Below, piece after piece: positions 15,453 to 23,166 of a stretch of 44,838 bases of DNA; position 1 is the first letter of the stretch, and every line of letters starts with the position of its first letter. The notes under the pieces are model-generated. The model saw only the letters and a program-made list of their open reading frames with translations, was not told the origin of the DNA and made no database searches. The DNA is from Candidatus Hydrogenedentota bacterium. GTDB taxonomy: Bacteria; Hydrogenedentota; Hydrogenedentia; Hydrogenedentales; CAILVY01. Made by a program: the position numbers and the translations under genes. Location: NCBI GenBank assembly GCA_903837785.1, contig CAILVY010000079.1, positions 1-44,838 of the forward strand, read 5' to 3'.

Positions 15453-15593
15453 ATGCCTCGTCCGCCAAAACCGAAAGCGGCCCCCTCCAAAGAACCCAAG
15501 ACAGTCACTTGCCCCCACTGCCGCTACGAACGCCCCGCCAAAGACAAGACTTGCCATATCTGCGGCTATCCGTGGGCCTTCTCCAAGGAGTAG
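15453..15593 (+). CDS. 46-residue zinc-ribbon protein
   Basis: A short frame beginning at the ATG at 15453, only 10 bases after the GH4 stop. It has a basic, proline-rich head (MPRPPKPKAAPSKEPK) followed by CPHC, 10 residues and CHIC, then GYPWAFSKE. The two C-x2-C pairs form a typical single zinc ribbon (rubredoxin-like knuckles). The codon content matches the neighbours and the frame ends in TAG. No family is recognised; it could be an RNA- or DNA-binding or protein-interaction peptide. A weak Shine-Dalgarno-like AGGAA lies 6-10 bases upstream. A hairpin at 15638-15660 follows it. Confidence 0.7.
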   Translation: MPRPPKPKAAPSKEPKTVTCPHCRYERPAKDKTCHICGYPWAFSKE

Positions 15594-15637
15594 CGCGCAG
15601 GACCTCTGAAATCCGGGAAACGGAACATGTGAAACCC

Positions 15638-15660
15638 CGGCTCCCCGCGGGGGATAGCCG
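15638..15660 (+). terminator. Possible terminator after the zinc-ribbon gene
   Basis: CGGCTCCCC pairs with GGGG..AGCCG with small bulges, 45 bases past the stop. There is no U-run, so Rho-independent termination is uncertain. It abuts the pilT -35 box. Confidence 0.4.
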
Positions 15661-15662
15661 CG

Positions 15663-15691
15663 TTGGCGGACCCGGTTCCGTCTGCTATACT
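15663..15691 (+). promoter_or_regulatory. Predicted promoter of pilT
   Basis: TTGGCG (15663-15668), a 17-base spacer and TATACT (15686-15691), with TGC directly before the -10. The start near 15698 gives a 26-base leader. Confidence 0.65.
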
Positions 15692-15723
15692 GCTGACTGG
15701 CAACGACGGGAGAGGAACGGAAC

Positions 15724-16821
15724 ATGGCGACGCTGCAAAAGATCCTTGCGTATGCGGTGAAGAACGGAGCCTCGGACATTCACTTGACCGTCGGCAGCCC
15801 CCCCGCGGTGCGCCTGGACGGCGAAATACGCTTCATTGACGCGGAAGCGCTCACGCCGGCGGATACGACGGGCTTCCTCGACGAACTGATGAATGAGCGC
15901 CAACGCGAGATCTTCCAGAGCAGCGGGGATTTCGACCTGGCGCACAGCGTCCCCGGACTCGGCCGTTTCCGCGTGAACATCCTGCGCCAGCGCGGCTCCG
16001 TGGCCATCATCATGCGCCACGTGCGCGGCAAGATCCTCGATTTCTCGTCGCTGCATCTTCCGCCCGCCATGGAGAAGATCGCGGACATTCCGCGCGGCCT
16101 GATTCTGATCACGGGCACGACGGGAAGCGGCAAATCGACGACGCTGGCGTCCATGATCGACTGGCTCAATCAGCGCAAGCGCTTTCACATCATCACGCTC
16201 GAGGATCCCATCGAGTTCCTGCACAACAACAAGCGGAGCATCATCAACCAGCGTGAAGTGACGATCGACACGCACGACTTCCACGTCGCGCTGCGCGCAG
16301 CGATGCGCGAAGACCCCGACGTCATCCTGATCGGCGAGATGCGCGACGCGGAGACGTTCCAGGCCGCCATCTCCGCGGCGGAAACGGGCCATATCGTCTT
16401 CTCGACGCTGCACACGACGAACGCAATGCTCACGATCGACCGCATCCTCGACATGTTCCCCTCGACGATGCATCAGCAGGTTCGCTCGCAGTTGTCGCTG
16501 CAGTTGCGGGCGTGCATCTCGCAGCGCTTGATCCCGGCGGCCGACGGCAAGGGCCGGGTGCCCGCGGTCGAAGTGATGTTCAACAATCCCGGCATCTCGA
16601 TGCTGATCAAGGAGAACAACCTGAAGCAGATCCCCACGGCCATCGTCGGCGGCCAGGAAGACGGGATGCAGACGTTCAACATCAGCCTGGCCCAGCTTGT
16701 AAAATCGGGATTGATCAAGGAATCCGACGCCATGGTTGCCTCCGACAATGCCGACGAACTCAAGATGAACTTGCAGGGGATCTACTTGAGTTCCGGACGC
16801 GGCGGCATCCTGAAGCGATAG
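15724..16821 (+). CDS. pilT: PilT twitching-motility retraction ATPase
   Basis: 365 residues, the normal PilT length. The N-terminal PAS-like domain includes ASDIHLTVGSPPAVRLDG. The RecA-like ATPase core has Walker A GTTGSGKSTT (131-140), the Asp box around ITLEDPIEF (158-165), Walker B VILIGEMRD (200-208) and the His box TGHIVFSTLHTTNA (221-234). This hexamer sits at the cytoplasmic base of type IV pili and powers pilus retraction. No other pilus machinery gene is adjacent, although a pseudopilin lies 14 kb upstream. The gene has its own promoter and converges on the PqaA-like gene with only three bases between the stops. Confidence 0.94.
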   Translation: MATLQKILAYAVKNGASDIHLTVGSPPAVRLDGEIRFIDAEALTPADTTGFLDELMNERQREIFQSSGDFDLAHSVPGLGRFRVNILRQRGSVAIIMRHVRGKILDFSSLHLPPAMEKIADIPRGLILITGTTGSGKSTTLASMIDWLNQRKRFHIITLEDPIEFLHNNKRSIINQREVTIDTHDFHVALRAAMREDPDVILIGEMRDAETFQAAISAAETGHIVFSTLHTTNAMLTIDRILDMFPSTMHQQVRSQLSLQLRACISQRLIPAADGKGRVPAVEVMFNNPGISMLIKENNLKQIPTAIVGGQEDGMQTFNISLAQLVKSGLIKESDAMVASDNADELKMNLQGIYLSSGRGGILKR

Positions 16822-16824
16822 CCG

Positions 16825-18174
16825 CTACTTTCCGGCCTGCTGCGCCCTCTTCTGCAGGTCATACGTCCGGCCTTCCGTGGGGAAGGTATCGGGAACAACT
16901 GTCATCTGCGTGCAGGACCCAAAGTCGAAGCCGAAGTCGCCGGGGAAGCGCACTTCGACGTAGAAGGCCAGCCAGCCCTGTTCGGGGGCAGTCATATGAA
17001 CATTCGCCTTGCCCGCGCCCTCGATCGTGTTGCTGGTCCACGTCGACTTCCGAAAATCCCGGTTGGGCGAGGTCGTCTGCCACAGCACCGCCTTGCCGTC
17101 CTGGCGATCCCACGTGACTTCCAGATTCCCCTTGTCATCGCTCTTCCACGCGACCTCCGGGAAGGGCTTTCCCGCGGCCGTCGCGTTGTAGAACTGCGAC
17201 AGGACGGCGACGCCGTCGAGACTGACGTCATGGCCGATGTTCGCCTGATAATAGAGGTACTTCGGCCCCTTCAGGTCCGGGAAGTAGAGGTTGGCGGCAT
17301 CCACGGTCCAATAGGGATCGTTCGTGCCGAGGATCATGAGCTTGGGCATAACGAGGCGGTCGCGATAGGAATACGGGTCGACGAGGGATAACAGCTTCTT
17401 CCCCTCGGGAGACGACATGCGCTCCTGGATTTGAAGCTTGCTGTAATCCTCGACCTGCTCGCTGTAGCCGCCGTAAACCTGCATCTGCCGCTTCATCTGC
17501 GGCTCCATGTTGAGCACGTCGATGACAACGGGGGCAATCGCCTTCACGCGCGCATCGCCTGACGCGGCGGTCAGCCAGGAGGTCCAGCCGCGTTTCGATC
17601 CGCCCGTCAGGACGAACCCCTTGATCTCCTGCCGATGTTTCTCCCTGGCGACTTTCTGGACCGTGTCCATGGCGCGCACGGCGCTCTTACACATAGGGAA
17701 AAGCAGGGGCCAGTCCTCGCCTTCGCCTTTGAGGAATTTGTCGTACGTGTAGGCGATGATCTCGTCCTCGGAACGGCCGTCAAAGAGCGGTTCGTTGGGC
17801 ACTTGCGTGATGGCGGCGACGACAGACTTCGTCTGGGCGGCGACGAGCGCGACGATCTGGGTCTCGCGGTTGTCGAGGGCGGGGGCTTTGTCGCGAACAG
17901 ATCCGCCGTCAATCAGGAGGAGGGCGGTCTCGGGATGGGCGACCTCCTGCGGCCGCACAATGACGAGCCAATGCTGCCAGACGATGCCCTGCCATGTCTG
18001 CGACGTCAGCTTGATGACCTCGGCCGTGCTGGTTCCCAGGGGCTTCGTCTCCACGATTTCATAGGCGTAGGAGGCATCGGGCCGCTGGACATATTCGGCC
18101 AGCCCGGCAAACGCGCCCTGGGCGCAGAGCAGGATCATCATGGCGAAGACCGGAAGCGATCGGAAGCGGCGCAT
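16825..18174 (-). CDS. PhoPQ-activated pathogenicity-related (PqaA-type) alpha/beta hydrolase
   Basis: 449 residues with a signal peptide at about 1-23 (FAMMILLCAQGAFAG), so exported. The mature protein matches the PhoPQ_related family: HWLVIVRPQ, LLLIDGGS, AITQVPNEPLFDG and GFVLTGGSKRGWTSWL, where Ser193 in GGSKRG is the likely nucleophile. LGTNDPYW probably supplies the Asp and NIGHDVS the His of the triad. PqaA of Salmonella gave the family its name; the biochemical activity is not settled. Homologues are abundant in PVC-type genomes. The gene sits 56 bases after rsgA on the same strand, so it is probably the last gene of the glyS-led unit, or has a weak promoter of its own. Confidence 0.88.
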   Translation of the reverse strand: MRRFRSLPVFAMMILLCAQGAFAGLAEYVQRPDASYAYEIVETKPLGTSTAEVIKLTSQTWQGIVWQHWLVIVRPQEVAHPETALLLIDGGSVRDKAPALDNRETQIVALVAAQTKSVVAAITQVPNEPLFDGRSEDEIIAYTYDKFLKGEGEDWPLLFPMCKSAVRAMDTVQKVAREKHRQEIKGFVLTGGSKRGWTSWLTAASGDARVKAIAPVVIDVLNMEPQMKRQMQVYGGYSEQVEDYSKLQIQERMSSPEGKKLLSLVDPYSYRDRLVMPKLMILGTNDPYWTVDAANLYFPDLKGPKYLYYQANIGHDVSLDGVAVLSQFYNATAAGKPFPEVAWKSDDKGNLEVTWDRQDGKAVLWQTTSPNRDFRKSTWTSNTIEGAGKANVHMTAPEQGWLAFYVEVRFPGDFGFDFGSCTQMTVVPDTFPTEGRTYDLQKRAQQAGK

Positions 18175-18230
18175 TGCTGTTCTCCTTGATGCGGACGTTC
18201 ATGGACCGGCCGGCGCGCGACCGGGTTTCT

Positions 18231-19322
18231 TTATCGCCGAATGCCCAAGCGGCCCGGCGTCAGGTTGTCCGCGGATTCGAGGCTGGCGCGAATCCGCAGA
18301 TACGAGTCAAAACGGGCCTGCGTGATGCGGCCCGCTTCGAGGGCCTCGCGAACCATGCAGCCCGGTTCGTGAATGTGAATGCAGTCGTTGAATCGGCAGG
18401 CGGCGGCCGCCTCCGCGATTTCGGGGAAATAAAAGGCCAGTTCCTCGGGCGAGACGCCCCAAAGGCCGAGGGCGCGAATGCCGGGCGTGTCGATAATCCA
18501 GAGGTCGCCGCTCGCCCGATAGAGCCGGGCGGCCGAGGTCGTGTGACGCCCCTTCTCCGTCGCGTCGCTCACCTCGTTTGTCAACACTTCCAGGTTTGGG
18601 TCCAGCGCGTTGAGCATGGACGACTTGCCGACGCCGCTGTGGCCGCAGACCACGCTGCGTTTTCCGGAGAGTGCCCGGCGCAGTTCCTGAATGCCCTCGC
18701 CGCTGACGCAGCTCGTCTGAATGACGTGAATCCCGAGATCCCGATAGCGCTGCATGGACTCGCTCGGGATGTCGCCCAGGTCCGCCTTGTTGATGCACAG
18801 GAGCGGCTGCACCCCGCCCACGACGGCGGCAATCAGGAAGCGGTCCAGAAGCCCCTCGCGGAAGCGCGGCTGTGCGACAGAGGCCACGACAATCAGAAGG
18901 TCTATGTTCGCCGCAAAGACCTTCTCGGGCGGATTGCCGTGGGGTCCGGCGGGCCGGCTCAGCCGGGTGCGGCGCGGCGCGATGCCGCGTACAAGGGCAT
19001 CTCCCTCCTCAAACTCGACAAGGACCTCGTCGCCGGGCGCCAGAAGCGTCGAACCCTTCGCCTGAAGGCGTTCGTCGATCAGGCAGAGGCGTTCCTCGTC
19101 GCCGAGCAGCACGAAGGCCCATTTCTTCGAATGTGCGATGACGATGCCGTTGGGCGTGAAGTTCACGGGCAGCGGCTTTTCGTCGGCCGTGGTCTCGGGA
19201 AGCTTGGCGAGAGCGCGGCGGTGCTTCACGAGGTCGTGCGTGAAGGAGAACTCGTGGTGCTTCTCCCAATCGCGAACCCGCACGTCACTGCGTTTCTTCT
19301 TTTCCAGCTTCTTCTTCTTCAT
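18231..19322 (-). CDS. rsgA: Ribosome small-subunit-dependent GTPase RsgA
   Basis: 363 residues. The N-terminal OB-fold region (PGDEVLVEF) is followed by a circularly permuted GTPase: G4 NKAD (178-181) comes before G1 GHSGVGKSS (227-235) and G3 DTPG (278-281), the defining order of RsgA/YjeQ. The C-terminal zinc finger is C-x4-C-x-H-x5-C (Cys309, Cys314, His316, Cys322). It helps mature the 30S ribosomal subunit. The head MKKKKLEKKKR is unusually basic, probably an rRNA-contacting extension. It starts 9 bases after the stop of the upstream methyltransferase gene, so the two are likely cotranscribed. Confidence 0.95.
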   Translation of the reverse strand: MKKKKLEKKKRSDVRVRDWEKHHEFSFTHDLVKHRRALAKLPETTADEKPLPVNFTPNGIVIAHSKKWAFVLLGDEERLCLIDERLQAKGSTLLAPGDEVLVEFEEGDALVRGIAPRRTRLSRPAGPHGNPPEKVFAANIDLLIVVASVAQPRFREGLLDRFLIAAVVGGVQPLLCINKADLGDIPSESMQRYRDLGIHVIQTSCVSGEGIQELRRALSGKRSVVCGHSGVGKSSMLNALDPNLEVLTNEVSDATEKGRHTTSAARLYRASGDLWIIDTPGIRALGLWGVSPEELAFYFPEIAEAAAACRFNDCIHIHEPGCMVREALEAGRITQARFDSYLRIRASLESADNLTPGRLGIRR

Positions 19323-19331
19323 GATCCCGGT

Positions 19332-20069
19332 TCACTCACGCCAACCCCAGATCGTGACGGTTTCCCACGTCACTGTCAAGCCGGGCCGGCGCCTTTCCCT
19401 CACGTCCGACCGCAGGCGCGCCAGTCCCGCCTCGAATTCGCCCGGCGGCAGCAGGTCGTACGTGGACACGAACTTCGAGGCAACCTTCTCGACGTATGCC
19501 TCATTCACGGGCTCCGGCGCGCGGGCGCGCTGTTCGTGGCCGACGCGGACAAAGCCCCCGTCGCGCAACGCCGCTTCGACCGCCTCGATGCGTTGAAAGC
19601 GGGCAAGATCCACCCCGGCAAGGCTCGGAAAATACTCGTTCATGGGGTGGTCGCGGATGAAGGAGGCGGGCGCCGTGACAAACGCGGCGCAGCCCTTCTC
19701 GAGGACCCGCGCGCATTCCCTCATGAGTCCCGCAAGATCCCCGATGTAATGCAGCATGTACGTGGAGAATACGTAATCGAAGGCGCCGCCCTTGAACGGC
19801 AACTGCGCCGCGGATGCGCGCACCCAGCGGGCCGGAATGCGTTTCGCCGCGGCCTGCCGCAGCATGCCCGGGGAAATCTCGAGCGCGGTCATCGTGCAGC
19901 CGGTGCGGCCCGTGATGGCGGCGGTGCTGTTGCCGGTGCCTGCGCCCAGTTCGAGGACCCGCCGGCCGGAACACGCGCCCAACAGCGCCAACAGCGTATC
20001 GATGTAGAGATCGCCCGCCCGGCGGTGCGCGTCGTAGTGCTTCGCTATGCGGTCGTAGTCTACATCCAT
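19332..20069 (-). CDS. Class I SAM-dependent methyltransferase
   Basis: 245 residues. Motif I is VLELGAGTGNSTAAI (near 38-52), the acidic residue of motif II is in ALEISPGML, and motif IV-like FDYVFSTYMLHYI follows; this is the Methyltransf_11 pattern. There is no signal peptide, so it is cytoplasmic. The substrate cannot be inferred. It lies between glyS (21-base gap) and rsgA (9-base gap) in a translation-related string, which makes an RNA or ribosome-linked substrate possible but unproven. Confidence 0.85.
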   Translation of the reverse strand: MDVDYDRIAKHYDAHRRAGDLYIDTLLALLGACSGRRVLELGAGTGNSTAAITGRTGCTMTALEISPGMLRQAAAKRIPARWVRASAAQLPFKGGAFDYVFSTYMLHYIGDLAGLMRECARVLEKGCAAFVTAPASFIRDHPMNEYFPSLAGVDLARFQRIEAVEAALRDGGFVRVGHEQRARAPEPVNEAYVEKVASKFVSTYDLLPPGEFEAGLARLRSDVRERRRPGLTVTWETVTIWGWRE

Positions 20070-20090
20070 CGCATCAGCGCGGCATGGCGG

Positions 20091-21386
20091 CTAGTCCCGC
20101 TCGAACGACGTGCGTTGCTGCACGAATGCCGCGACTTCGTCCATGTGCATCCGCGACTGCTCCATGCTGTCGCGCTCGCGGACCGTCACTGTCCCGTTCT
20201 CCTTTGTCTCGTAATCAAGACAAATGCAGAACGGCGTGCCCACCTCGTCCATGCGGCGATAGCGGCGGCCGATGGCCCCGGCGTGATCATAATACGTCGG
20301 GAATTTCTTCCGGAGTTTCCGCTCGAATTCCTCACCAAGCTCCGCGAGGCCGTCCTTCTTCACGAGCGGCAGCACGGCCGCCTTGATCGGCGCGATCCGC
20401 GGATGGAAGCGCATGACCACGCGCGTCTCGCCCTTCACCTCTTCCTCGTCATAGGCGTCGCACAGCACCGCGAGGGCCGTGCGATCGACGCCCGCCGACG
20501 GCTCGATCACTGTCGGAACGATGTGCTCGTTCTTCTCCTGGTCGAAGTAGGAGAGATCCTTGCCCGAGTGCTTCGAGTGCTGCGTCAGGTCATACGAGCC
20601 GCGGTTGGCCAGTCCCTGCAACTCGCCCCAGCCGAAGGGGAACTCATACTCGACGTCGACGGTGCGCTTCGAGTAGTGCGCCAGGGACTCTTTCGGGTGC
20701 TCGTACCACCGCAGCTTGCTCTCCGATATCCCGATGGCGAGGAACCAGCTCCAGATGTCCTCCTGCCATTGGGCGAACCAATCCTCTTCCTCCTCCTGGC
20801 GGCAGAAGAACTCGATTTCCATCTGCTCGAACTCGCGGCTGCGGAAGATGAAATTCCGCGGGTTCACTTCATTCCGGAAGCTCTTGCCCACCTGCGCGAT
20901 GCCGAACGGCAGCTTGACGCGGGTCGAGGAACAAACCTCCTTGAAGTCCACGAAAATCGCCTGGCACGTCTCCGGGCGCAGATACGTCTCGACGGCCGTG
21001 TCGTCGCTCACACCCAGGCGTGTCCGCAACATGCTGTTGAACGCCTTCGGCTCCGTCAATTCGCCGCCGCACTCGGGACAGCGGTCGCCTTCGACGTGGT
21101 CCTGACGGAAACGCTTCTTGCATTCCTTGCAGTCCACGAGCATGTCGTGGAAGGCTTCCACGTGCCCGCTGGCCACCCAGACCTGCGGGTGCATGATGAT
21201 GCTGGCATCGAGGCCAACCATGTCCTCCCGCGTGCGCACGAAGTTGTACCACCAGTCGTCCTTGATGTTCCGCTTGAGTTCGACGCCCAGCGGCCCGAAA
21301 TCCCAGCAGCCGTTCACGCCGCCGTAGATCCCGCTCGACTGATAAATGAACCCCTTGCGTTTGCAGAGACTGACCAGCTTGTCCAC
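20091..21386 (-). CDS. glyS: Glycyl-tRNA synthetase, homodimeric alpha2 type
   Basis: 431 residues from a GTG at 21386 with AGGAG upstream. The N-terminal GFIYQSSGIYGGVNGCWDFGPLG and the catalytic-core motifs YLRPETCQAIFVDFK and GKSFRNEVNPRNFIFRSREFEQMEIEFF are diagnostic of the eukaryote-like alpha2 class II enzyme, not the alpha2beta2 bacterial type. Motif 3 is IEPSAGVDRTALAVL. The insert CKECKKRF..CPECGGEL carries two zinc-knuckle-like C-x2-C pairs. The anticodon-binding domain is at the C-terminus (IAPIKAAVLPLVKKDG). It charges tRNA-Gly. It leads the minus-strand unit with the methyltransferase, rsgA and probably the PqaA-like gene. Confidence 0.95.
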   Translation of the reverse strand: MDKLVSLCKRKGFIYQSSGIYGGVNGCWDFGPLGVELKRNIKDDWWYNFVRTREDMVGLDASIIMHPQVWVASGHVEAFHDMLVDCKECKKRFRQDHVEGDRCPECGGELTEPKAFNSMLRTRLGVSDDTAVETYLRPETCQAIFVDFKEVCSSTRVKLPFGIAQVGKSFRNEVNPRNFIFRSREFEQMEIEFFCRQEEEEDWFAQWQEDIWSWFLAIGISESKLRWYEHPKESLAHYSKRTVDVEYEFPFGWGELQGLANRGSYDLTQHSKHSGKDLSYFDQEKNEHIVPTVIEPSAGVDRTALAVLCDAYDEEEVKGETRVVMRFHPRIAPIKAAVLPLVKKDGLAELGEEFERKLRKKFPTYYDHAGAIGRRYRRMDEVGTPFCICLDYETKENGTVTVRERDSMEQSRMHMDEVAAFVQQRTSFERD

Positions 21387-21473
21387 GTTGCGCTCCTGGC
21401 GCCGATGCGCCCGATTCCTACGTCAAAAGAAGGCCCCAGGCTCGCCATGGAGCCGGGACGTTGCAGATGGGGA

Positions 21474-21503
21474 ATTCTAGCCGTCAGCCGTGGATTTTGT
21501 CAA
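21474..21503 (-). promoter_or_regulatory. Predicted strong promoter of the glyS operon
   Basis: Minus-strand consensus TTGACA (21498-21503), an 18-base spacer and TAGAAT (21474-21479). The start near 21467 gives a leader of about 80 bases. No T-box antiterminator signature (the conserved T-box bulge sequence) is visible in it. Confidence 0.7.
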
Positions 21504-21526
21504 AAATGGGAGAAACATCCGGCTTG

Positions 21527-22315
21527 CTAGAAGCGTTTGACGCCCATGCCGCCGCCGATTTCGATGACCGCCCCGGTGGCATAGTCGAAGTAGCCTTCGG
21601 CGAGGGCGGCCACGGCCTTGCCCACGTCCTCCGGGGTGCCCCAGCGCTTCTGCAGCAGGAGCCCCTCGGCGATGAGCTTGTCGTATTTCTCCTTCACTTT
21701 CTCCGTCATGTCCGTCGCGGTGATGCCGGGCCGGAGATCGTAGACATTGATGCCGTAGTCGGCCAAGCGGACGGCGAAATTCTGCGCGGCCATACTGAGG
21801 CCGGCTTTGCTGATGCAGTACTCGGCGCGGTTGGGGCTGGCGGTGTCCGACGAGACACTCGTGATGAAGATGATCATCGGCTTGCGGGCGCCGCCGGATT
21901 CCACGTGCCGAACCATTTCGCGGGCCACAGCCTGGGTGAAGAAGAAGGGGCCGCGCAGGTTGATGCCCATGACGCGGTCATAGCTCTCCTCGGCGCAGTC
22001 CAGGATGTCCATGCGCTGAAGGGGGGCGACTCCCGCGTTGTTGACCAGCACGTCAATGGCGCCAAAGCGGTCCAGGGCGGCGCGGATCATGCCGGGGTGG
22101 TCTTCGAGGCGGGCCAGATCGCCCGCGACCGGCAGGCACTGGCAGCCGAGTTCCTCCACGCGGGCCTTGACCTCGTAGAGCCCCTTCGACGTGTTCAGGG
22201 GATCGGCCTGGGTGGCTGCCGCCACAATGTCGTAGCCGTGGCCGGCCAGCGCCAGCGCAATGCCCCGCCCGATGCCGCGCGCGGCGCCGGTGATGAACGC
22301 GGTGCCCTTTCCCAT
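21527..22315 (-). CDS. SDR-family NAD(P)-dependent oxidoreductase
   Basis: 262 residues from the ATG at 22315, which has AGAGGAGGACAT upstream. It is a classical short-chain dehydrogenase: TGAARGIG cofactor motif (9-16), NNAG (92-95), a catalytic Ser near SVSS (153-156), and Tyr166 and Lys170 in EYCISKAG. The C-terminal IEIGGGMGVKRF is close to the usual DGG-type ending of FabG-like proteins. Many relatives are annotated as 3-oxoacyl-ACP reductases, but in a glycan-degrading genome a sugar dehydrogenase is equally likely. It is a single gene with its own promoter, divergent from the ABC exporter. Confidence 0.9.
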   Translation of the reverse strand: MGKGTAFITGAARGIGRGIALALAGHGYDIVAAATQADPLNTSKGLYEVKARVEELGCQCLPVAGDLARLEDHPGMIRAALDRFGAIDVLVNNAGVAPLQRMDILDCAEESYDRVMGINLRGPFFFTQAVAREMVRHVESGGARKPMIIFITSVSSDTASPNRAEYCISKAGLSMAAQNFAVRLADYGINVYDLRPGITATDMTEKVKEKYDKLIAEGLLLQKRWGTPEDVGKAVAALAEGYFDYATGAVIEIGGGMGVKRF

Positions 22316-22342
22316 GCGATGTCCTCCTCTGCCCTGCGTTCG

Positions 22343-22348
22343 ATTATA
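22343..22348 (-). promoter_or_regulatory. -10 box of the SDR gene
   Basis: A perfect minus-strand TATAAT about 28 bases before the ATG at 22315, which puts the start near 22336. No convincing -35 box at 16-18 bases. Confidence 0.45.
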
Positions 22349-22359
22349 CACGAAGCGCC

Positions 22360-22389
22360 TTGACAAGCCCCCCCGCGGGATGCGAGGCT
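22360..22389 (+). promoter_or_regulatory. Predicted promoter of the ABC exporter operon
   Basis: Consensus TTGACA (22360-22365), an 18-base spacer and GAGGCT (22384-22389), with TGC before the -10. The start near 22396 gives a leader of about 20 bases. Confidence 0.5.
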
Positions 22390-22416
22390 GAAGCACACCC
22401 AAGTGAGCCGTGCCGT

Positions 22417-23166
22417 ATGCTGCGGACCGAAGATCTGTGCAAAGTATTCCACACCGCCCGGGGCAAGCCCGTCGCGGCGGTGAAGAACGCCACGTTTTCC
22501 GTCAGCGCGGGAGAGATCTTCGGCATCCTCGGCCCGAACGGCGCGGGAAAGACGACGCTCCTGCGCATGCTGGGGACCATCATCACGCCGACCTCGGGCC
22601 ACTGCTGGATCAATGGCATGCGGACGGATGAGTCGCCCGACCAGATCCGCAGCGAAATAGGCTTCCTCTCGGGCAACACGAAGCTCTACGGCCGCCTGAA
22701 CCCGGCGGAACTCCTGCGCTACTTCGGGCGGCTCTACGGCATGCCCAACCCCCTCATCGCGGAGCGGACGGACGCACTGAAGGACCTGCTCGGCATGCAG
22801 GAGTTCATGGACCGCCGCTGCGAGTCGCTCTCCACCGGCCAGACGCAAAAAGTCTCGATTGCCCGCGTGATGATGCACGATCCCAAGGTCCTCATCCTCG
22901 ACGAACCGACGCTCGGCCTCGACATCCTCACGAGCCGGACGATTCTCGAATTCATTCTCGACGCCAAAAAACGCGGCCATTCCATCGTCTTCTCCACGCA
23001 CTACATGACGGAGGCCCAGTTGCTCTGCGACCGGATCGGCCTCATTCACCAGGGCGAACTGCTGGCCGTCGGAACGAAGCAGGAGTTGTACGAGCGCACC
23101 GGAACGGAAAGCATTCAGGAGGCCTTTCTCACTCTGATCGGGCGGCACGGGGCGGGCGCCGCATGA
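22417..23166 (+). CDS. ABC transporter ATPase (NatA-like)
   Basis: 249 residues from the ATG at 22417. Walker A is GPNGAGKTT (39-47), the signature is LSTGQTQKV (138-146, a conservative change from LSGGQ) and Walker B is LILDEPTLGLD (159-169), followed by the switch His in VFSTHYM. It resembles the sodium-export ATPase NatA and other ABC-2-type exporters. The next gene starts inside its last codon (ATGA overlap), so the ATPase and permease are translationally coupled and form one exporter. The substrate is not known. Confidence 0.92.
   Translation: MLRTEDLCKVFHTARGKPVAAVKNATFSVSAGEIFGILGPNGAGKTTLLRMLGTIITPTSGHCWINGMRTDESPDQIRSEIGFLSGNTKLYGRLNPAELLRYFGRLYGMPNPLIAERTDALKDLLGMQEFMDRRCESLSTGQTQKVSIARVMMHDPKVLILDEPTLGLDILTSRTILEFILDAKKRGHSIVFSTHYMTEAQLLCDRIGLIHQGELLAVGTKQELYERTGTESIQEAFLTLIGRHGAGAA

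Noticed and set aside
21387-21470. T-box leader before glyS
   Set aside because: No T-box consensus and no terminator/antiterminator pair in the short leader.
18174-21530. An 1118-residue plus-strand open frame
   Set aside because: It runs antisense through rsgA, the methyltransferase and glyS, all of which have clear motifs.
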